A program made the position numbers and the translations under genes. A model generated the notes under the pieces. That model saw only the letters and a program-made list of their open reading frames with translations, made no database searches and was not told the origin of the DNA. 64,000 nucleotides of DNA from Glandiceps talaboti (lineage: Eukaryota; Hemichordata; Enteropneusta; Spengelidae): positions 19,498,725-19,562,724 of the forward strand of contig NC_135557.1 of NCBI RefSeq assembly GCF_964340395.1, in the 5' to 3' direction. This document shows, in pieces, positions 1 through 27,062 of this stretch (the stretch's first letter is position 1; the number at the start of each line of letters is the position of its first letter).

Positions 1-196
1 ATAAAGCCAAGTTTATACCATTTTCATTCGGATGAAAATAGTTGTATTAAACCTCGATCAACTATTCTAGTATACTTGCCTTCGAAGACATTAAATCACA
101 TTCTAGCGTCGTTTGCAACAGTAATGAGAGAGAGACAGTAATTTCTCTACGTTTTACGGATAGTAAGTTATGTCATCGAATCTTTTGTATATTTTT

Positions 197-245
197 CACT
201 TAATACCAGGTTTGAGTTCAGTTAATTGCAAGCGACGTTTAAGTA
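197..245 (+). repeat. Dispersed repeat fragment
   Basis: ttaataccaggtttgagttc and following bases recur at 52,343-52,390 with few differences. No coding content. Confidence 0.4.
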
Positions 246-1383
246 TACTTCAGTAAGTACAATGCTATGGTATTGTATATGCAGCAACAATCACCCGACA
301 AAATCAACTAATGCATTCAATAAACTCATACCAGTCGCCCCCAACTTCCAATTCAAGTATTGTTCAGAACGGAGAATACTACGGTACATTTTTAATGTCA
401 TGAAAAATATACTCCCACCCCTCCAAGTATGATTATGAGGGTAACACATTTGCATAAACACTTAACCCCCTGCTGTCAGACGTGTCTTTGACAAAAATGA
501 CACTCAGTCGAAATATCTTAAGAATCACGAAAGGAAAGGACACCGAACGTGATAGAACTTGTCTTATGAGATTGTTTAAAGTCATTGCCCTCTATGTAAT
601 TAACGTAATTAACACCACTAATTAAGGCAACGGATAACCTCTTTAATTAATCAGTAATTAGCCCTAAAACAACGGTAATGAACTTACACTATCAACACAG
701 ACTAAGTCCGAAAGTATTGCTACTAAGTTCTTAGCCTTTAAGTTACTTTTTAAATTTTTTGTAGGATTGTCGGTATTTTGTGAATAAAATAACACAATTG
801 CGTTTTTCCTTAGACAAGGCGAATTGGTGAAGATATCACCTGGTAATTAAAAATTGACACTAGGTTAATGTACTGAGAGTGAAAGGTGGGTGTAGACAAA
901 CTTAGTGTTCCGCTGATGGAGACAGTTTTAGACAATGAGTATTTGTAATGGTAATGTTACACTTTACGTTACTGTAATGCGGTGACGTCAATTGAACGTT
1001 GTTGATGAATCCAAACGCTACCCCTGCTGAGACGTATTTATGAATAAACAACATACACTCGTTGTACCAAAACTTAGTCAACAAGTCCGTGGTTTAAAAA
1101 GAATACAACGTCGTTGTCTAAAGTTGAATATTTAGTTTGTTTGTTTGATAGTTTTGTTTAGATGCTGAATTTCCTGTATATTATTTATCATACAACGTTA
1201 CTTTGTCAACATTATTCTACATCCTGAGTTTTGTAATATCTAAGAGTCATCCGTTGCTGTTCTGATTTTCCAACCTACATCGTGTAACCTGCACGGGTAG
1301 CGGTGATCAACATACATTTTGTAGTTACAGCCAATTTTCTTTGCTTGTACAGTAGATGATCGGTTTCAAACTCACCAACACAA

Positions 1384-1469
1384 CATACATACATACATAC
1401 ATACATACATACATACATACATAGATACATACATACATACATACATACATACATAGATACATACATACA

Positions 1470-1501
<32 letters not shown>

Positions 1502-1704
1502 CATAGATTTATCAAATACATGAATCTAATTCTTGATGTATTTCTTTTATATGGGCCTTGAGCCTGATCCAAACAATAAAAAAAATAAAAATAAAATAGA
1601 AAATAAAAATAATCAATAAAACAAATCAATCAGTCAGTCAGTCAACCAACCAACCAACCAACTAACAACCATTCATTCATTCATTCATTCATTCATTCAT
1701 TCAT
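1384..1704 (+). repeat. Tetranucleotide cluster
   Basis: (CATA)n at 1,384-1,500, short (CAGT)n and (AACC)n near 1,630-1,665, then (ATTC)n to 1,704. Confidence 0.9.
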
Positions 1705-4439
1705 GATTATAAAACAACTAATGTTAAAAGTCATGAAAACAGACAAATATTTAGATAGAAGTATACAAAGTCTAAAAATATACAGGAAAATATATAATAC
1801 TGCGGACTGAATCAAGTAAAAGGTAGAATGGAGTTCATTGGTTCGATACGGCAGGAAAGTACACATGTATGCAGTGAAAATATGTATCATATATTTCACT
1901 CAATATGACATGGGAAATTTCTTCAACATTTTAGAGGAGAGAAACACAAACACAAACACAAACACACAAAAAAACAAACACACACACACAAACAAACACA
2001 CACAAGCAAACAAACAAACACACAAGAAGAGGAGATGTTAACCCAAGCTAACAATTCTAACACTGTGACTGCTTTAATTGCCGAAATACAAGCACTGATT
2101 AGATTCCAGTATTTCTTAAAATATAGTAAATTACAAACGTCATTAGGCCTAAAAAAATAAATAATTGTTTAGTTCCAGTTACCCGACCCCACCTAGCTTT
2201 TCACTGCCGCCCCTAAACATTTTTTTACGTATTCGATAAAAAAAATTGCAAATGTTGTGAAGTCTCACGAGAAATAATGGATGCGTAAACTGACATCAAC
2301 TTAAAAAGACAAAATAAAACTCTTTTCCCAATCTGTAATGGCTGTACATCTGATAGGAAGAAATAAACAACACAGAGACCATTTGGAAAACAATGGAAAA
2401 CCTGAACTAGACACTCACGCAGAAAAAAAACAAAATAAAAAAAATCTACCTACCCCACCTATTTGATAGGAACCACATATATTTTTTTATTAGGCCTTAG
2501 TCATAAAAAAAACTTAAATAAAGTGTACATATCTCTTCTAGAATAACCCAACTTGAAGGTTGACGTCTGGGTACAAGGTAGGCTGAAGGGATCAATACTC
2601 CGTTTATCCGCATGACCAACACAATGTTGTCTATTTTTTCTTACATTCACTGCAATTTGGAATGTCCTCTCGACCCTCACATGAAACACATCACAGATTA
2701 AATTAGTGTATTCCGTAGTAAACTTTGTAGACATACTCTCCCGTTTATACGTGGATTAAAACACGAACGTTTAATTTTTTAAGGCAAGTATGTCGATGTC
2801 GTTCTACGGATCAAAACCCCTGCCGTGCTTGGTACAAGGCTGTCGCAATTTGCCACAGTATCGGACGCAAGTAAGAGATATTAGCTCTTTTGTTTTACAA
2901 TTTTCCCTCAAATGTGGCGAATATATATGACCAAAACCATAATTCATTGATAATGTTCTTTTCTTTGAATTTACTTCTACGGAAAGTCGAGAAGATTTTT
3001 TCAGGAAAAACAACAATATCCACGCAAAAGATTTTGGCGGGAAAGGTTTGATACGGCTGTGATTAACATACTGCAGCACTATCTGTTATTGTTGCACTAT
3101 TTTCGGCGTTCCATGGATGTGAGATTATGAAAAACAAAAATACGTGTACAAGCAAAAGCTTCAAACATAAGTTGATAACATTTGATTATAAAAAAATGAC
3201 CGAAAAAATACTAGCCGATTAGATTACCATACATACAATTTAGTTGTAGATGGCAAGTACAGTCAGTCACTGAGAAAACACATATCATTATGAATACGGT
3301 TGGAAAAATGTCTAGATTTCTCCATGTATATGGTATTGCAGGACTTCGACGGTTCAAAACTGAAACTTTTCACCACTGTTTCTCCTTTTGATTATTCGCG
3401 TCAGAAACTGCTGCTCCGTTAGTTTTCTTCCTAAACTAATCTAGAGAGGTATATAAAATTACATTCTTTGTTTCTTGTGAAATTCTCTCCGAAGTACATG
3501 CATTGTACTCGTTCTTTCTTTAAATTTCAGTGTTACTAATTGACTGATATTAAACACCAATGGTTCTTAGATTTAGTTTCAACTATCACTCACACCTCTA
3601 TCAAAATAGTAGGCCTGTAAGTATGATAACATAACCGTAACAGATATTCGTACTTTTCTTCTGTGGTAACACTGGCATTTTCTCACAAGTACGTGTCACT
3701 GTGTCTATTTATTAGTTATTAAGCCATCGTGAGTAAAAATATTAACGATCTCGTGTATTACCAGGACAACAGAAGTAAGCGAAATCGCATACATCTACAA
3801 TGTATTACAAATTGTCACAAATAGTTATTAGCTGTAGTGTTTTATATTTGATGTTTATAACCATACCGTGTTTAATCCATCGCTGTAAACCACTACGCTG
3901 TTTGCGTCATAGTGAAACTATGGTTTAGTCATTTCCCGTCTATTTTCTGCGTTGTCGATGGCTTATGTATTGGACACTTCTCCTGCACCGTATATACAGA
4001 AATCAATTCATATCCTAGTTTAGAGGGTACACCATACCCGGTTGTAGTTATAAGTGGAGTACGTGTATAGACATGGAAAGTAGAACGCCGATGTGGTGAT
4101 GTGGACATACACCAATGTAGTTGCGCAACGAGTATCTGGCGACAGTCTGCAGTACAACTTGATCGTTGTGCACAAAGTTGCAACTGTAGTTTTTGCTATT
4201 ACACAGGTTTTGTATAGAAATGGCCAAAATACAACTTTGTAAGTTGTTCCAACAACTCACAGTAACCTTATCAATGACCTCATTGTATTTCTGTCATTCG
4301 GATTGTGAAGTTTAAATCGACGTCTGCTAGCGTCGAAAAGCTAATGTACTTTTCTATACGCATAATCTGTTCCGACGGTAATCAGTCAGGCAGATAGGCA
4401 GGCAGTCGGCCAGGCAGGCAGCCAGTCGGGTCAATCAAC

Positions 4440-4994
4440 TAGTCAGTCAGTCAGACATGCAGACAGGCAGACAGGCAGGCAGGCACGCAGTCAATCAGTC
4501 AGTCAGTCAGTCAGTAAGTAAGTAAGGCGCACAGTCTAGTCTCGGTCTGTCAGTAAGTCAGGCACTTGCGCCTGTTAAATTACAGATATCATATTTATAC
4601 TTTGATTCACAATTGTAGTGTATTTTATTCTAGTTATAATAATTCCTTGAGTCAGTTAGTCCAAGCCAACGGGTAGCGATCAGTGAGCTATTGTAAGTCG
4701 GTCACTCACAAGGTTTTATTCAGTTAAGTTGCGTAAGTAATAGCAAGTCTGCCAAGTTATTAGTCAAGTCAATTCTCATTGATATGTTAGATTGCCAATC
4801 ACTCAGTTAAACGTCCAACTATGTACGTGGTTTTTTATTAGTTTAGGGACGATCTGTCCGTGAGTGGTTTAATGTGTGTGTTTGTTTGTTAGTTAGTTAG
4901 TCAGTCAGTCAGTCAGTCAGTCAGTCAGTCAGTCAGTTAGTCAGTCAGTCAGTCAGTCAGTTAGTTAGTTAGTTAGATAGTTAGTTAGTTAGTT
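4440..4994 (+). repeat. (GTCA)n and (GTTA)n tracts
   Basis: Interrupted CAGT/CAGG units at 4,440-4,530 and a longer (AGTC)n grading into (AGTT)n at 4,891-4,994. Confidence 0.85.
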
Positions 4995-5160
4995 ACAATT
5001 AAAATTACACAACCTAAAACAAACAGACGTCTGGCTCGACAAAAACCTCACTAACACTGCTACATATATTTTATCGTCTGCCTCAAGAAATCTTACCAAC
5101 ACTGCTACATTTTTGCGTTTGGTTCAACAAAAATCTTACTAACATTGCGACACTTTACAT
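4990..5160. mobile_element. Dispersed repeat with TTTATCGTCTG units, second copy
   Basis: Three imperfect units of about 45 bp share CTAACACTGCTACAT and CGTCTGGCTC-like cores. It is the same family as 39,690-39,945 but lacks the inverted arm. It starts directly after a (GTTA)n tract. Confidence 0.55.
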
Positions 5161-6184
5161 CAGTAAATAGAATAGTGTGAGTACTTTTGATATGCAGAAA
5201 ACAGTACACTCCCCAAAACATCTAAACTCAGGTTGTGCTCCTTAAACTACCGAGTATATTGTATTTCGATATTGTCTTCCAACGTGACAACATTTCTAAC
5301 TTTAAGGTAAACATCGGTATCTATAAAGTCGACTTCGACAGGTCCTTGACAAAAAAAGGCCACACATTGGGTGTTTACACCGTTCTGCTTGTAACAACCA
5401 GATTTACGAACCTGTTCTTTGTCGTCTAAGGACACTAGAATAGAAAGCGTGATTTGTCACTTGTATTGAAAAACAGACACCATGCGGTGTGTTTGATACC
5501 ATCTCTTTTGTATAGTAGTTTATTTAAGGTATCCGCGGCCGACAACTTCTAAAGTCCATGAAACCAGATACCTGCAACTTATTTTGCTGCAGTTTCAATA
5601 AATATTCTCATAGTCTAAGTGGTACACACCAGTGTGTCAACAATGACCGGTAGAGTTCCAATATTTCTATATACGTGTGTAAATGTCTAGAAAATGTTGA
5701 ATCCAGCTTTGAAAAAAACACGGCACATATCTTTCCGTAGGATATGATACTGGTAATCTGTGATATAATTGGTTTGGAGAACTTCATGGAACTTTCCGCA
5801 TTGTACACGTGCGATTGACACGCGGAGGAAATATAACCCGTACTGCTAGTCCACAACTGATCTCTTTTGGGGGTTTTATTTTCTTACTTAAAAGTGATAA
5901 ATTCCCTCTTCATATCTTCTACCATTGGTTACTACAGTAAATCTAGCAAATGAAGGACGACATGTGTATTATACTATTATTGTACAAGGGCTCAAACGCA
6001 CAAATTAGAATACATACCTGTCGTTGCTCAATGAATCTTAATAAAGTTTTGATTTTCCATGGCGTTCAAAGTAGTCCTGTTCTCTTCTTTGAGGTGGACT
6101 CTTGTTTTAAATACTATGCAATTACCAAACGTCCTGTATTTTTGTTTGTTGTACATATTGTGAAGCTTAGTTACTCAGTTATAA

Positions 6185-6344
<160 letters not shown>

Positions 6345-6722
6345 AGGGCACGCATATGGATGTGTGTTTTTGTAAATTGTAAACATTGAATCAAACAGGT
6401 GGTTGTTGTATTTTGGGCAGGCTAGGCTTTGTCACCCGTGTTGGGGAAATTTATATCGATGTTTGTGGACTGACGTCTGCAGTGTTCAGCCTTAATTCAA
6501 CTTGTCATTCTTTACATTGTACTCGGTTTGAGTGTCAGTTTAACTGTACTTTTATTTCTGTCTTTCATTATAATTTTGTGTTTTTGTGTTGGGTCGGCCC
6601 TTCTTTTTCTCGTTCTTCACAAGTTTATATGTAAATTTAGTTCACTACATGCACTGGGTTTTGCACGTATGCTGTTGATAGTCATGCGTAACGGTTATTT
6701 CAGGCGCGAAACCCGTTCAACT

Positions 6723-6838
<116 letters not shown>

Positions 6839-9800
6839 ACCATTTTATGTAGTTTTCTTGATCGAAGTTTTAATACATACACTATCATATCTTGAAAAGA
6901 TTGACCATACATCAGTACTTCGTGACATTGACGATAAGAGGAGGCAGACACTGGCGGTACAATGAGGCAGAAAAGGAAGTCGTCGTAGCATAGCTTACAT
7001 CATCTCTCACTGCCCGATACCTCTCTTTGGTTTCATGTATATGTTTACATGCATTCACCTTTACACTAACAATTATTCCACTAAGACAGAACTTTTTAAT
7101 GTTAAAATGTATTATATCTCGGTTAGGCGGAGGCCCTCAAAGGCAAACAAAGATAAGCGAAACCGTCAGATGCAACGACTTGTCACTATTTTAGAAGGGC
7201 GAGTAACGTCGAGCAGCTGACTATAACCAGTGATTACATATCTCGTTCTGGTAAAATTGCTTGGTACATTTAGTTAGACTATAGACCAAGGAACGGACAT
7301 TAACGGAGTCCTCCGTCTATGGCTAGACAAGAAAAAAGTGAAAAAAAAATTGTATAAAGTTGACTCCATGATAATTTCCTGTTTACGTGAACGAATTTTC
7401 ACATTGATTCTGCAGGACTCCAAAGGGATTTGTTTTTAAAATATCGCATCACGGGTTACGTATTGGACGAATATAGAACTGGAATTCAACCCGGGGATTC
7501 AACCTACTAAAATAGATTAATTTCTCATTAATTGCCGAGAAAAAATAAAACTTTAAGCTAGCTGTGGGAGTCACTGAAGACTCTGAAATCGAAAGCTTTT
7601 AGATACAAGTTTCATGTTGCCCCTTTGTCAATCAAAATGCCAACGATAAGGTTTATGTGTTCATCATTGTGTTAAAGGATATAGAATATTCCGGGAGAAT
7701 ATTAGTCACAGAAGCCATGATAAAACTGACATGAGTTTCGAAAAATTTTCTAATTTTACACCACAAAAGAAGATCAATGTTGTAGATTTGTACAACTGTA
7801 AGTTCCAGGTCGTGACCGTGGCGACACAGTGAACGTTATGCAGTAAGCGAAGACAACTAGGCTAAAAAGACAGAGACACGGAGAATATCGAATACGGTGA
7901 GAAGGGATGGGATAGTATTTGTTGCTATAGGATACAACAATAAATCTGAGGTCTCCCTGCATCTGTGATGCAATAAATTGTTGATTTTAGGACTCACTAG
8001 TGCAACGATAGTAAGATATGAAAAAAATTACCAGTACCATTAACAACTTTTTAAACAGTCAAACCTTTACCACTACAGTGGCTCTGTGCAGACTCGATTG
8101 TCGAGAAGATGGCAACACTTCGATGACTTTCGGTCTGACTCCTAATGTGTAGTATATGTATTTCATGACCAACAACAGGAGGTCGTGTATTTCATGACAT
8201 TATGACCTTTGACCCCCTTCGATGGCCGCCATCTTTACTTGCAATGGCGCCAGGACAAACCATAAATAAAAAATCCGCGCTCTCCAATCCGATCGCATAA
8301 ATAAGCCTTGAAAATGAAATATGACACATCCACTAACAGCAGGTATAGCGACACCTGAGTCCATCGTGACCTTTGACCTTGTTGAATTGATTTATAGCGT
8401 TATCATTGTGTTGGGTGTTTTGGCAGAGTGACTCTGGACATAGTAGCTGGTAAGGCATGTGGAAACTATGCGTTTGACTTGAGGGCGATGAGTAAAGCGT
8501 CGACAGGTGAGACAGCTATGGAGATAGATGGTAGCAATTTACGGCCATGACGACCTGCCGTACCCATCAGTAACAGCTTTTGTAGAAAAACCGCACACGA
8601 GTGTCAAATTTCAGACGGTGTTATGGTAGTCCACTAAATTATTTGGCCAAAGCATCACGTGAGCCCCATTTTATCTTTTCTTTTATACGTCATTGCCAAA
8701 ATTCGAGGATAATACAATTCCCCTTCTACTTTCCAGGATGAATCATCATTACCGGATACGTTGTTAGTACTGACTCTGCTCATAGGCAAGGAAGACATTT
8801 CCTTCTTTTTTATACTTTGGTGTAAAACCTTGATGACTAATCTTTAAAGTCTGGAAATGATGACGTCATTAAAGTCTGGCAAAGGTTATGGGTATAAACT
8901 TTTATTGTGCTCGTCAGTGACACATTACTACTAGTAAGTGGTAGTTTAGTGCTAGTTACTAGTAATTTATCGTAATGTTGAGACCATTAAAGAACATTAC
9001 CATTTCGTGATCGTATGGGGCTTGTGGTTTTATTTTGTGTTTTAAACGTCATTGCATTGTTGTTCCAACCTTGACATTGTTACTGTTAATATTTTGTTAC
9101 ATATTAAGAATTACCTGATATTGCACTTGCTAAAAGATTTCTAATCATCACTTGTAACTATGAGATCTGTGACATAACAGTTACCAAACCGAATAAATGA
9201 TTTCCTCAAAAAGTGCCTCTGACATCAGAATTATATGACAAAGACACAGTTATAAATATGTCCATGCTATATTGATATGTTCTGTTCAAGTCAAAAATCA
9301 TTGTGTATATGGTACAAGTTGGGTTTTATATATCAGTAATGAAGATTTAGATGAAAAAAGATAAATTCTCAAGATAGCCCATGTTCCTTTAAAAGACCGA
9401 CAGGTGAAATTTGAAGATTTATACCCATCAGTGATCACTAAAATACTACAAAACTGTTATTTTGAGAAAAGGGCCAAATGTAAAATTGAAATCAGGGGGT
9501 TTTCCGCATTTTTTTATCTTCATCCAGATCAAGATTTGGATAAAGAAAACAACAAACTATCGGGAAATGTCATCAGAGCTTTTACAAAATTATGCCATTT
9601 TTAGACAATAACAAAAACAAACACCTTTTTTGACTCTGAGCCAAATTTAATGTACTTTTAACCTAGTTATCTCTTTCAAAATACAGGTTGACTTTAGATT
9701 AGAAATTACACATTAAACAAACCTAAAATTGTTAAAAGTGTAAAATCACAAAAAAATGGATGTAGGCCCTCTTGACACTAATCCATTCAAGTAAAAATCT

Positions 9801-11147
9801 AACAATGTACTGTATGACTGAACATTGTAGGTTTCCAAATCTCTTAAATTTACTCAACTTTGAACAGTCACACAAGACAAACAGGTAGATATATAGCTTT
9901 GGTCTCCACAGAGACACTAAGATATTTTAATTGTACTCTGGTTTCTAAAAAGATCTTCTGTTAGCGTTATTTACTAGGTTACAACAACAGGAAGACCATG
10001 TAAATTTCAAAAGAGTAATCATGTCAAATAATACAATTACACACCGACCCTGCCACCAAAACCATTCCACCACGTGAACATGTCTCACCTAGGTGATACT
10101 AATTTAAGGTTGATAGGAGTCAAACTCGAGTTAAATAAACACTTGGCAATTAGCCAAGACTAGAACAGTTAGAAACATCAGACAAAAATCAGTAAATGCA
10201 GGACACTAGTTACTATTTGTGACGATAGATTGAGTAAACTATCATTTTGCTTTTCGACTTGGTAAAGACTAATAGAGTCAATCGAAATGGAAACTTTCGA
10301 CCCCACAACTATAACTCGGTTTGTTGTCAAAAGTCTAGACAATAAAAAGGCGCAAAAAACTACCTCACACGTAGAACGACCATTTAAAGGCCAAATTAGA
10401 ACTAAAATTCAGGTCTGAAAAAACAGAGCAGAGTTATAGCCAACGTTGACGCTATTCAACCATAAGGGCTCTACTGCAGAGTAAACAACCCTAAACTGAA
10501 CCTGATAGTGAATTATGGGTGCGACTCTTGTTATAGCCCTGGCTATGTTGGACAATTTCAGACCAATTCTACCTGTAAATCTAGTTTTACATTTCACGAA
10601 TGTAAACGGTAGTGGGAGTCATATTCACATTTTGTTAGGTTAATTTGTTTTCTGAAAATCAAAATCAAAAGCTTTCTGTGATAGTTTTAAAAAACCTGTA
10701 AAAATTGTCGACCACTTTTAACTGTCTCCCTGTACCGTGTATTTCTTGAAAATCATAACTCGATGAAAATAGAAAATTTATATAGAAGGATACAAATAAG
10801 TAAAACACCATTTTCAGTAATTACAACAACGAGGAAATTCCTTACGTTCAGTCTGGCAGTGTACTATCTTCCCTTTCTCCCTAGACGGACTGAGAACTTG
10901 GATTACGTTAGTTTTATCTTCGGCAATCATCCCAAATGCTACAACTTTTAACATATGTTCTGTTGGTTAAGTTCATTCATATTGTAAGGTCCTATGACTA
11001 AAATTGCCTTGTAGTAAATTGAATACATGATTTAAAATAGAAAGGCAGTAAAATTCTACAACCAGCCAATCAGTTCACTTAAAACAGTGTGATTGTCACG
11101 TGACAGAAAGTTTATGACGTATGCACAGTTAGATTATCCAAATATGG

Positions 11148-24050
<12,903 letters not shown>

Positions 24051-26274
24051 GTTGCTTGATAAATTTACCCCGTTTTTTGAATCAATCTGAGAAAAGTGAA
24101 TTAAAACGAGGAAAGCAAAACCTTCAATGTTGATGAGTGTAGTGAGAGTGAACGGTCACCGTAGTCTACCGTTGGTGGTAGTGGTGGTGATGGGCCGACT
24201 GTGTGTGGACAGTTAACGGCGATGCAGTCAACTCAAAACTGTTATGTACACTGAAGGGAGTGGTTCCGCCACACTGACCAATTTGCATTCAATGAATATT
24301 TGTAGATGGACGAGGTACTTGTAAACTAAATGATAATCAACAGGTGGTCACACAGTAAGTATCTGCTAAATCCCCCTTTCAATTCCTTAATTGCCCTATT
24401 CTCGAACTTCCTTTAAATATAATGCTCTTCCTGGTCCAGTAAAAACCCGTTATTAGAATTTTCCTGTTTGAGATCACCGCGTTACTTCAGTGGACATGGT
24501 ATGATTATGTTTTGCATGTTACACACCTGAATGACGAGCAAACTTTGAACACACTACAGAAACGTACACCGTGTTCTATTCAAGCTTCAGTGAGTGTCAG
24601 TAAACAAAAAAAAATGCAGAAAAAACGAAGAAATTGTGTCCCCCGTGTACCCGAACAACCTCCATGATCAGTCAAAATAAAGGGAACCCAGACTACCCAA
24701 TCTTTACGGTCATTAGTAGCCACGTAGGCGGAAAAGTTGGGTTTTAAGATTTAATGATTTAAAAAAAAAAATTGAAGATGTAGTCCCTCACAGCAAAGAC
24801 AATGTTGTTATCATTTTTTGATAATTATTTACACAAGTCCAGTCTAAAAATGTCAAATTGTTTCAAAATAGTATAAATTTAGAATACGTTTAAGTTACTG
24901 AATGAAAAATTGTCAAAAAATGTTATTGTAAAATTGAATGTTTGAGGGTTTTGTGGCACGACATGTTATTTCTATGAGTTAGAAAAGATGTAAAACGCGT
25001 GTATTGAAACAGACGTGTAAAAATTGACACAAGAAGGTATTTCTGACAACGAGTTAGAAGTATCACTTGACCGGAACGATCACGGGTACTTTGATCAACT
25101 GTTTACGATCGTAGCAAAGGTATTATCATTGTCAAAGAATCCATGACCGTGATTTACTACCATCTTCGTATCAAAATAATACAGTCGTGTGCATTTATTT
25201 TGATGTGACGATATATCAAATATCGCCAAACGTGTCAATCGAGAGAAAATATGCATATGGCACGGTCAATCACGGTTCACTTGTAACGGTTTTTTGACCC
25301 CCAGACTACAAAAACTATGCCAGGAATTTGGAGACTTGTGTTTTTGAAACTCTCGTAAATGCAAACATATCAAAACAAAATGTTGGTATGGTTTCAGTGA
25401 CAATGTTTCTTTCTGTCATTTTTATCAAAAATGAAAATGATATGTGATGAAATTTACAATAAAAAGTAGGAATTTTTTTTATGATTTTGGGCGGGAAAAC
25501 TTATGATGATTCGTGAAACGAAAGGGAATGTTCATTAGTGTCTGCGGGTTTTCCTCGTTTTCGTCAGTCATAAGAAATAAAATACGCAATCTCTAGTGTT
25601 CGTGTCGTTTGAAAAAGGAAATAAGAACTATCACAACATTTGCAAAGAAAGAAATGATAAAAAATATACAGACAAATTATACAGTTTACGTCTCTCGTCT
25701 TATTTTTGATTGAAAATAAATCGTCGAAAAGTCGAACATAATTAGCATAAAGTAGCTGATGTGAAATGTGGCAGACTTTGCAATAATTCTTGTCATATGA
25801 CTACTGTTAGAATTTCATCTAGTACCCGGAACTTAACTTACGAGGGAAGCGAAAACAACAATATGGCTACTTGTTAGTGAATAAACTCATAACGGTAACC
25901 CAGCCATCCAACTACCAACTAAACTGCAATATATATGTAACAAACATTCACATCAAACAAGAAGACGGAAAACGCGTACAATAGCTTAGATAAAGACGGA
26001 CAAAATAGTATTGTTCTGTCATGAATCATGTATTGAACGAAAGAATTTATAGCAAGTTAAAAACAAGTACTGAGTTCAAAAGTAAGGCATGCGTATCCAG
26101 TCACGTGACCATTGACCAACAGGACGTGAATGAAAAGCGTTACGTGAGGTTATGTTATAAAAAATGTGTAAATCAAAATGTGTGATTTCGTCAAAACATC
26201 TTTTTGAAAAAAAAAGAATGGTGATACATATCACAAGCCACATTGTACTTGTGGTTACGTGTCTATTTTATTTA

Positions 26275-26414
26275 AGACAGAGACAAACAGTGAGAGAGAC
26301 AGAGAGAGAGACAGAGATAGACAGAGACAGAGACAGAGACAGAGACAGAGAGGCAGAGAGAGGGGGAGAGAGGGGAGGGGAGGGAGTGACAGATAGAGAC
26401 ATACATACAGACAC

Positions 26415-26469
<55 letters not shown>

Positions 26470-26938
26470 GACAGACAGGCAGAGAGACAGGCACTGACTA
26501 GATAGAGGGACACGGACAGACAGACAGACAGACAGACAGGCAGAGACAGACAGACAGGCAGAGACAGACAGACAGACACATACAGATGCTGACAAACAAA
26601 CAAACAGACAGACAGACAGACAGACAGGCTGGCAGGCAGACAGACAGACAGACATACAGACAGACAGACAGACAACCAGCTAGCCAGACAGACAGACAGA
26701 CAGACAGACAGACAGGCAGGCAGGCAGATAGATGTTATATAATGGCAGAGAGAGGGGAAGAGAGGAGGGGAGGGGAGGGAGAGACAGATAGAGACATACA
26801 GACAGACAGACAGAGACAGACAGGCAGAGAGACAGGGACATATTAGATAGAGGGACACCGACAGATAGACAGACAGACAGACAGACAGACAGGCTGGCAG
26901 GCAGGCAGACAGACAGACAGACAGGCTGGCAGGCAGGC

Positions 26939-27001
<63 letters not shown>

Positions 27002-27062
27002 TAGATAGATAGATAGATAGAGACAGACAGACAGGCAGACAGGCAGATAGATGTTACATAAT
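26275..27062 (+). repeat. GACA satellite with higher-order duplication
   Basis: The array is mostly (CAGA)n, with interruptions. Two composite units can be seen, about 26,351-26,743 and 26,744-27,062. Each opens with ggcagagagagggg, passes through acagatagagacata and tagatagagggacac, and ends gcagatagatgtta.ata. All long open frames here come from the tetranucleotide periodicity. Confidence 0.8.

Noticed and set aside
2804-3079. 91-codon minus-strand frame
   Set aside because: No domain, no splice context and ordinary non-coding composition.
26268-26858. 196-codon frame of Cys-Leu-Ser-Val repeats
   Set aside because: Translation of the GACA satellite; open on both strands for the same reason.
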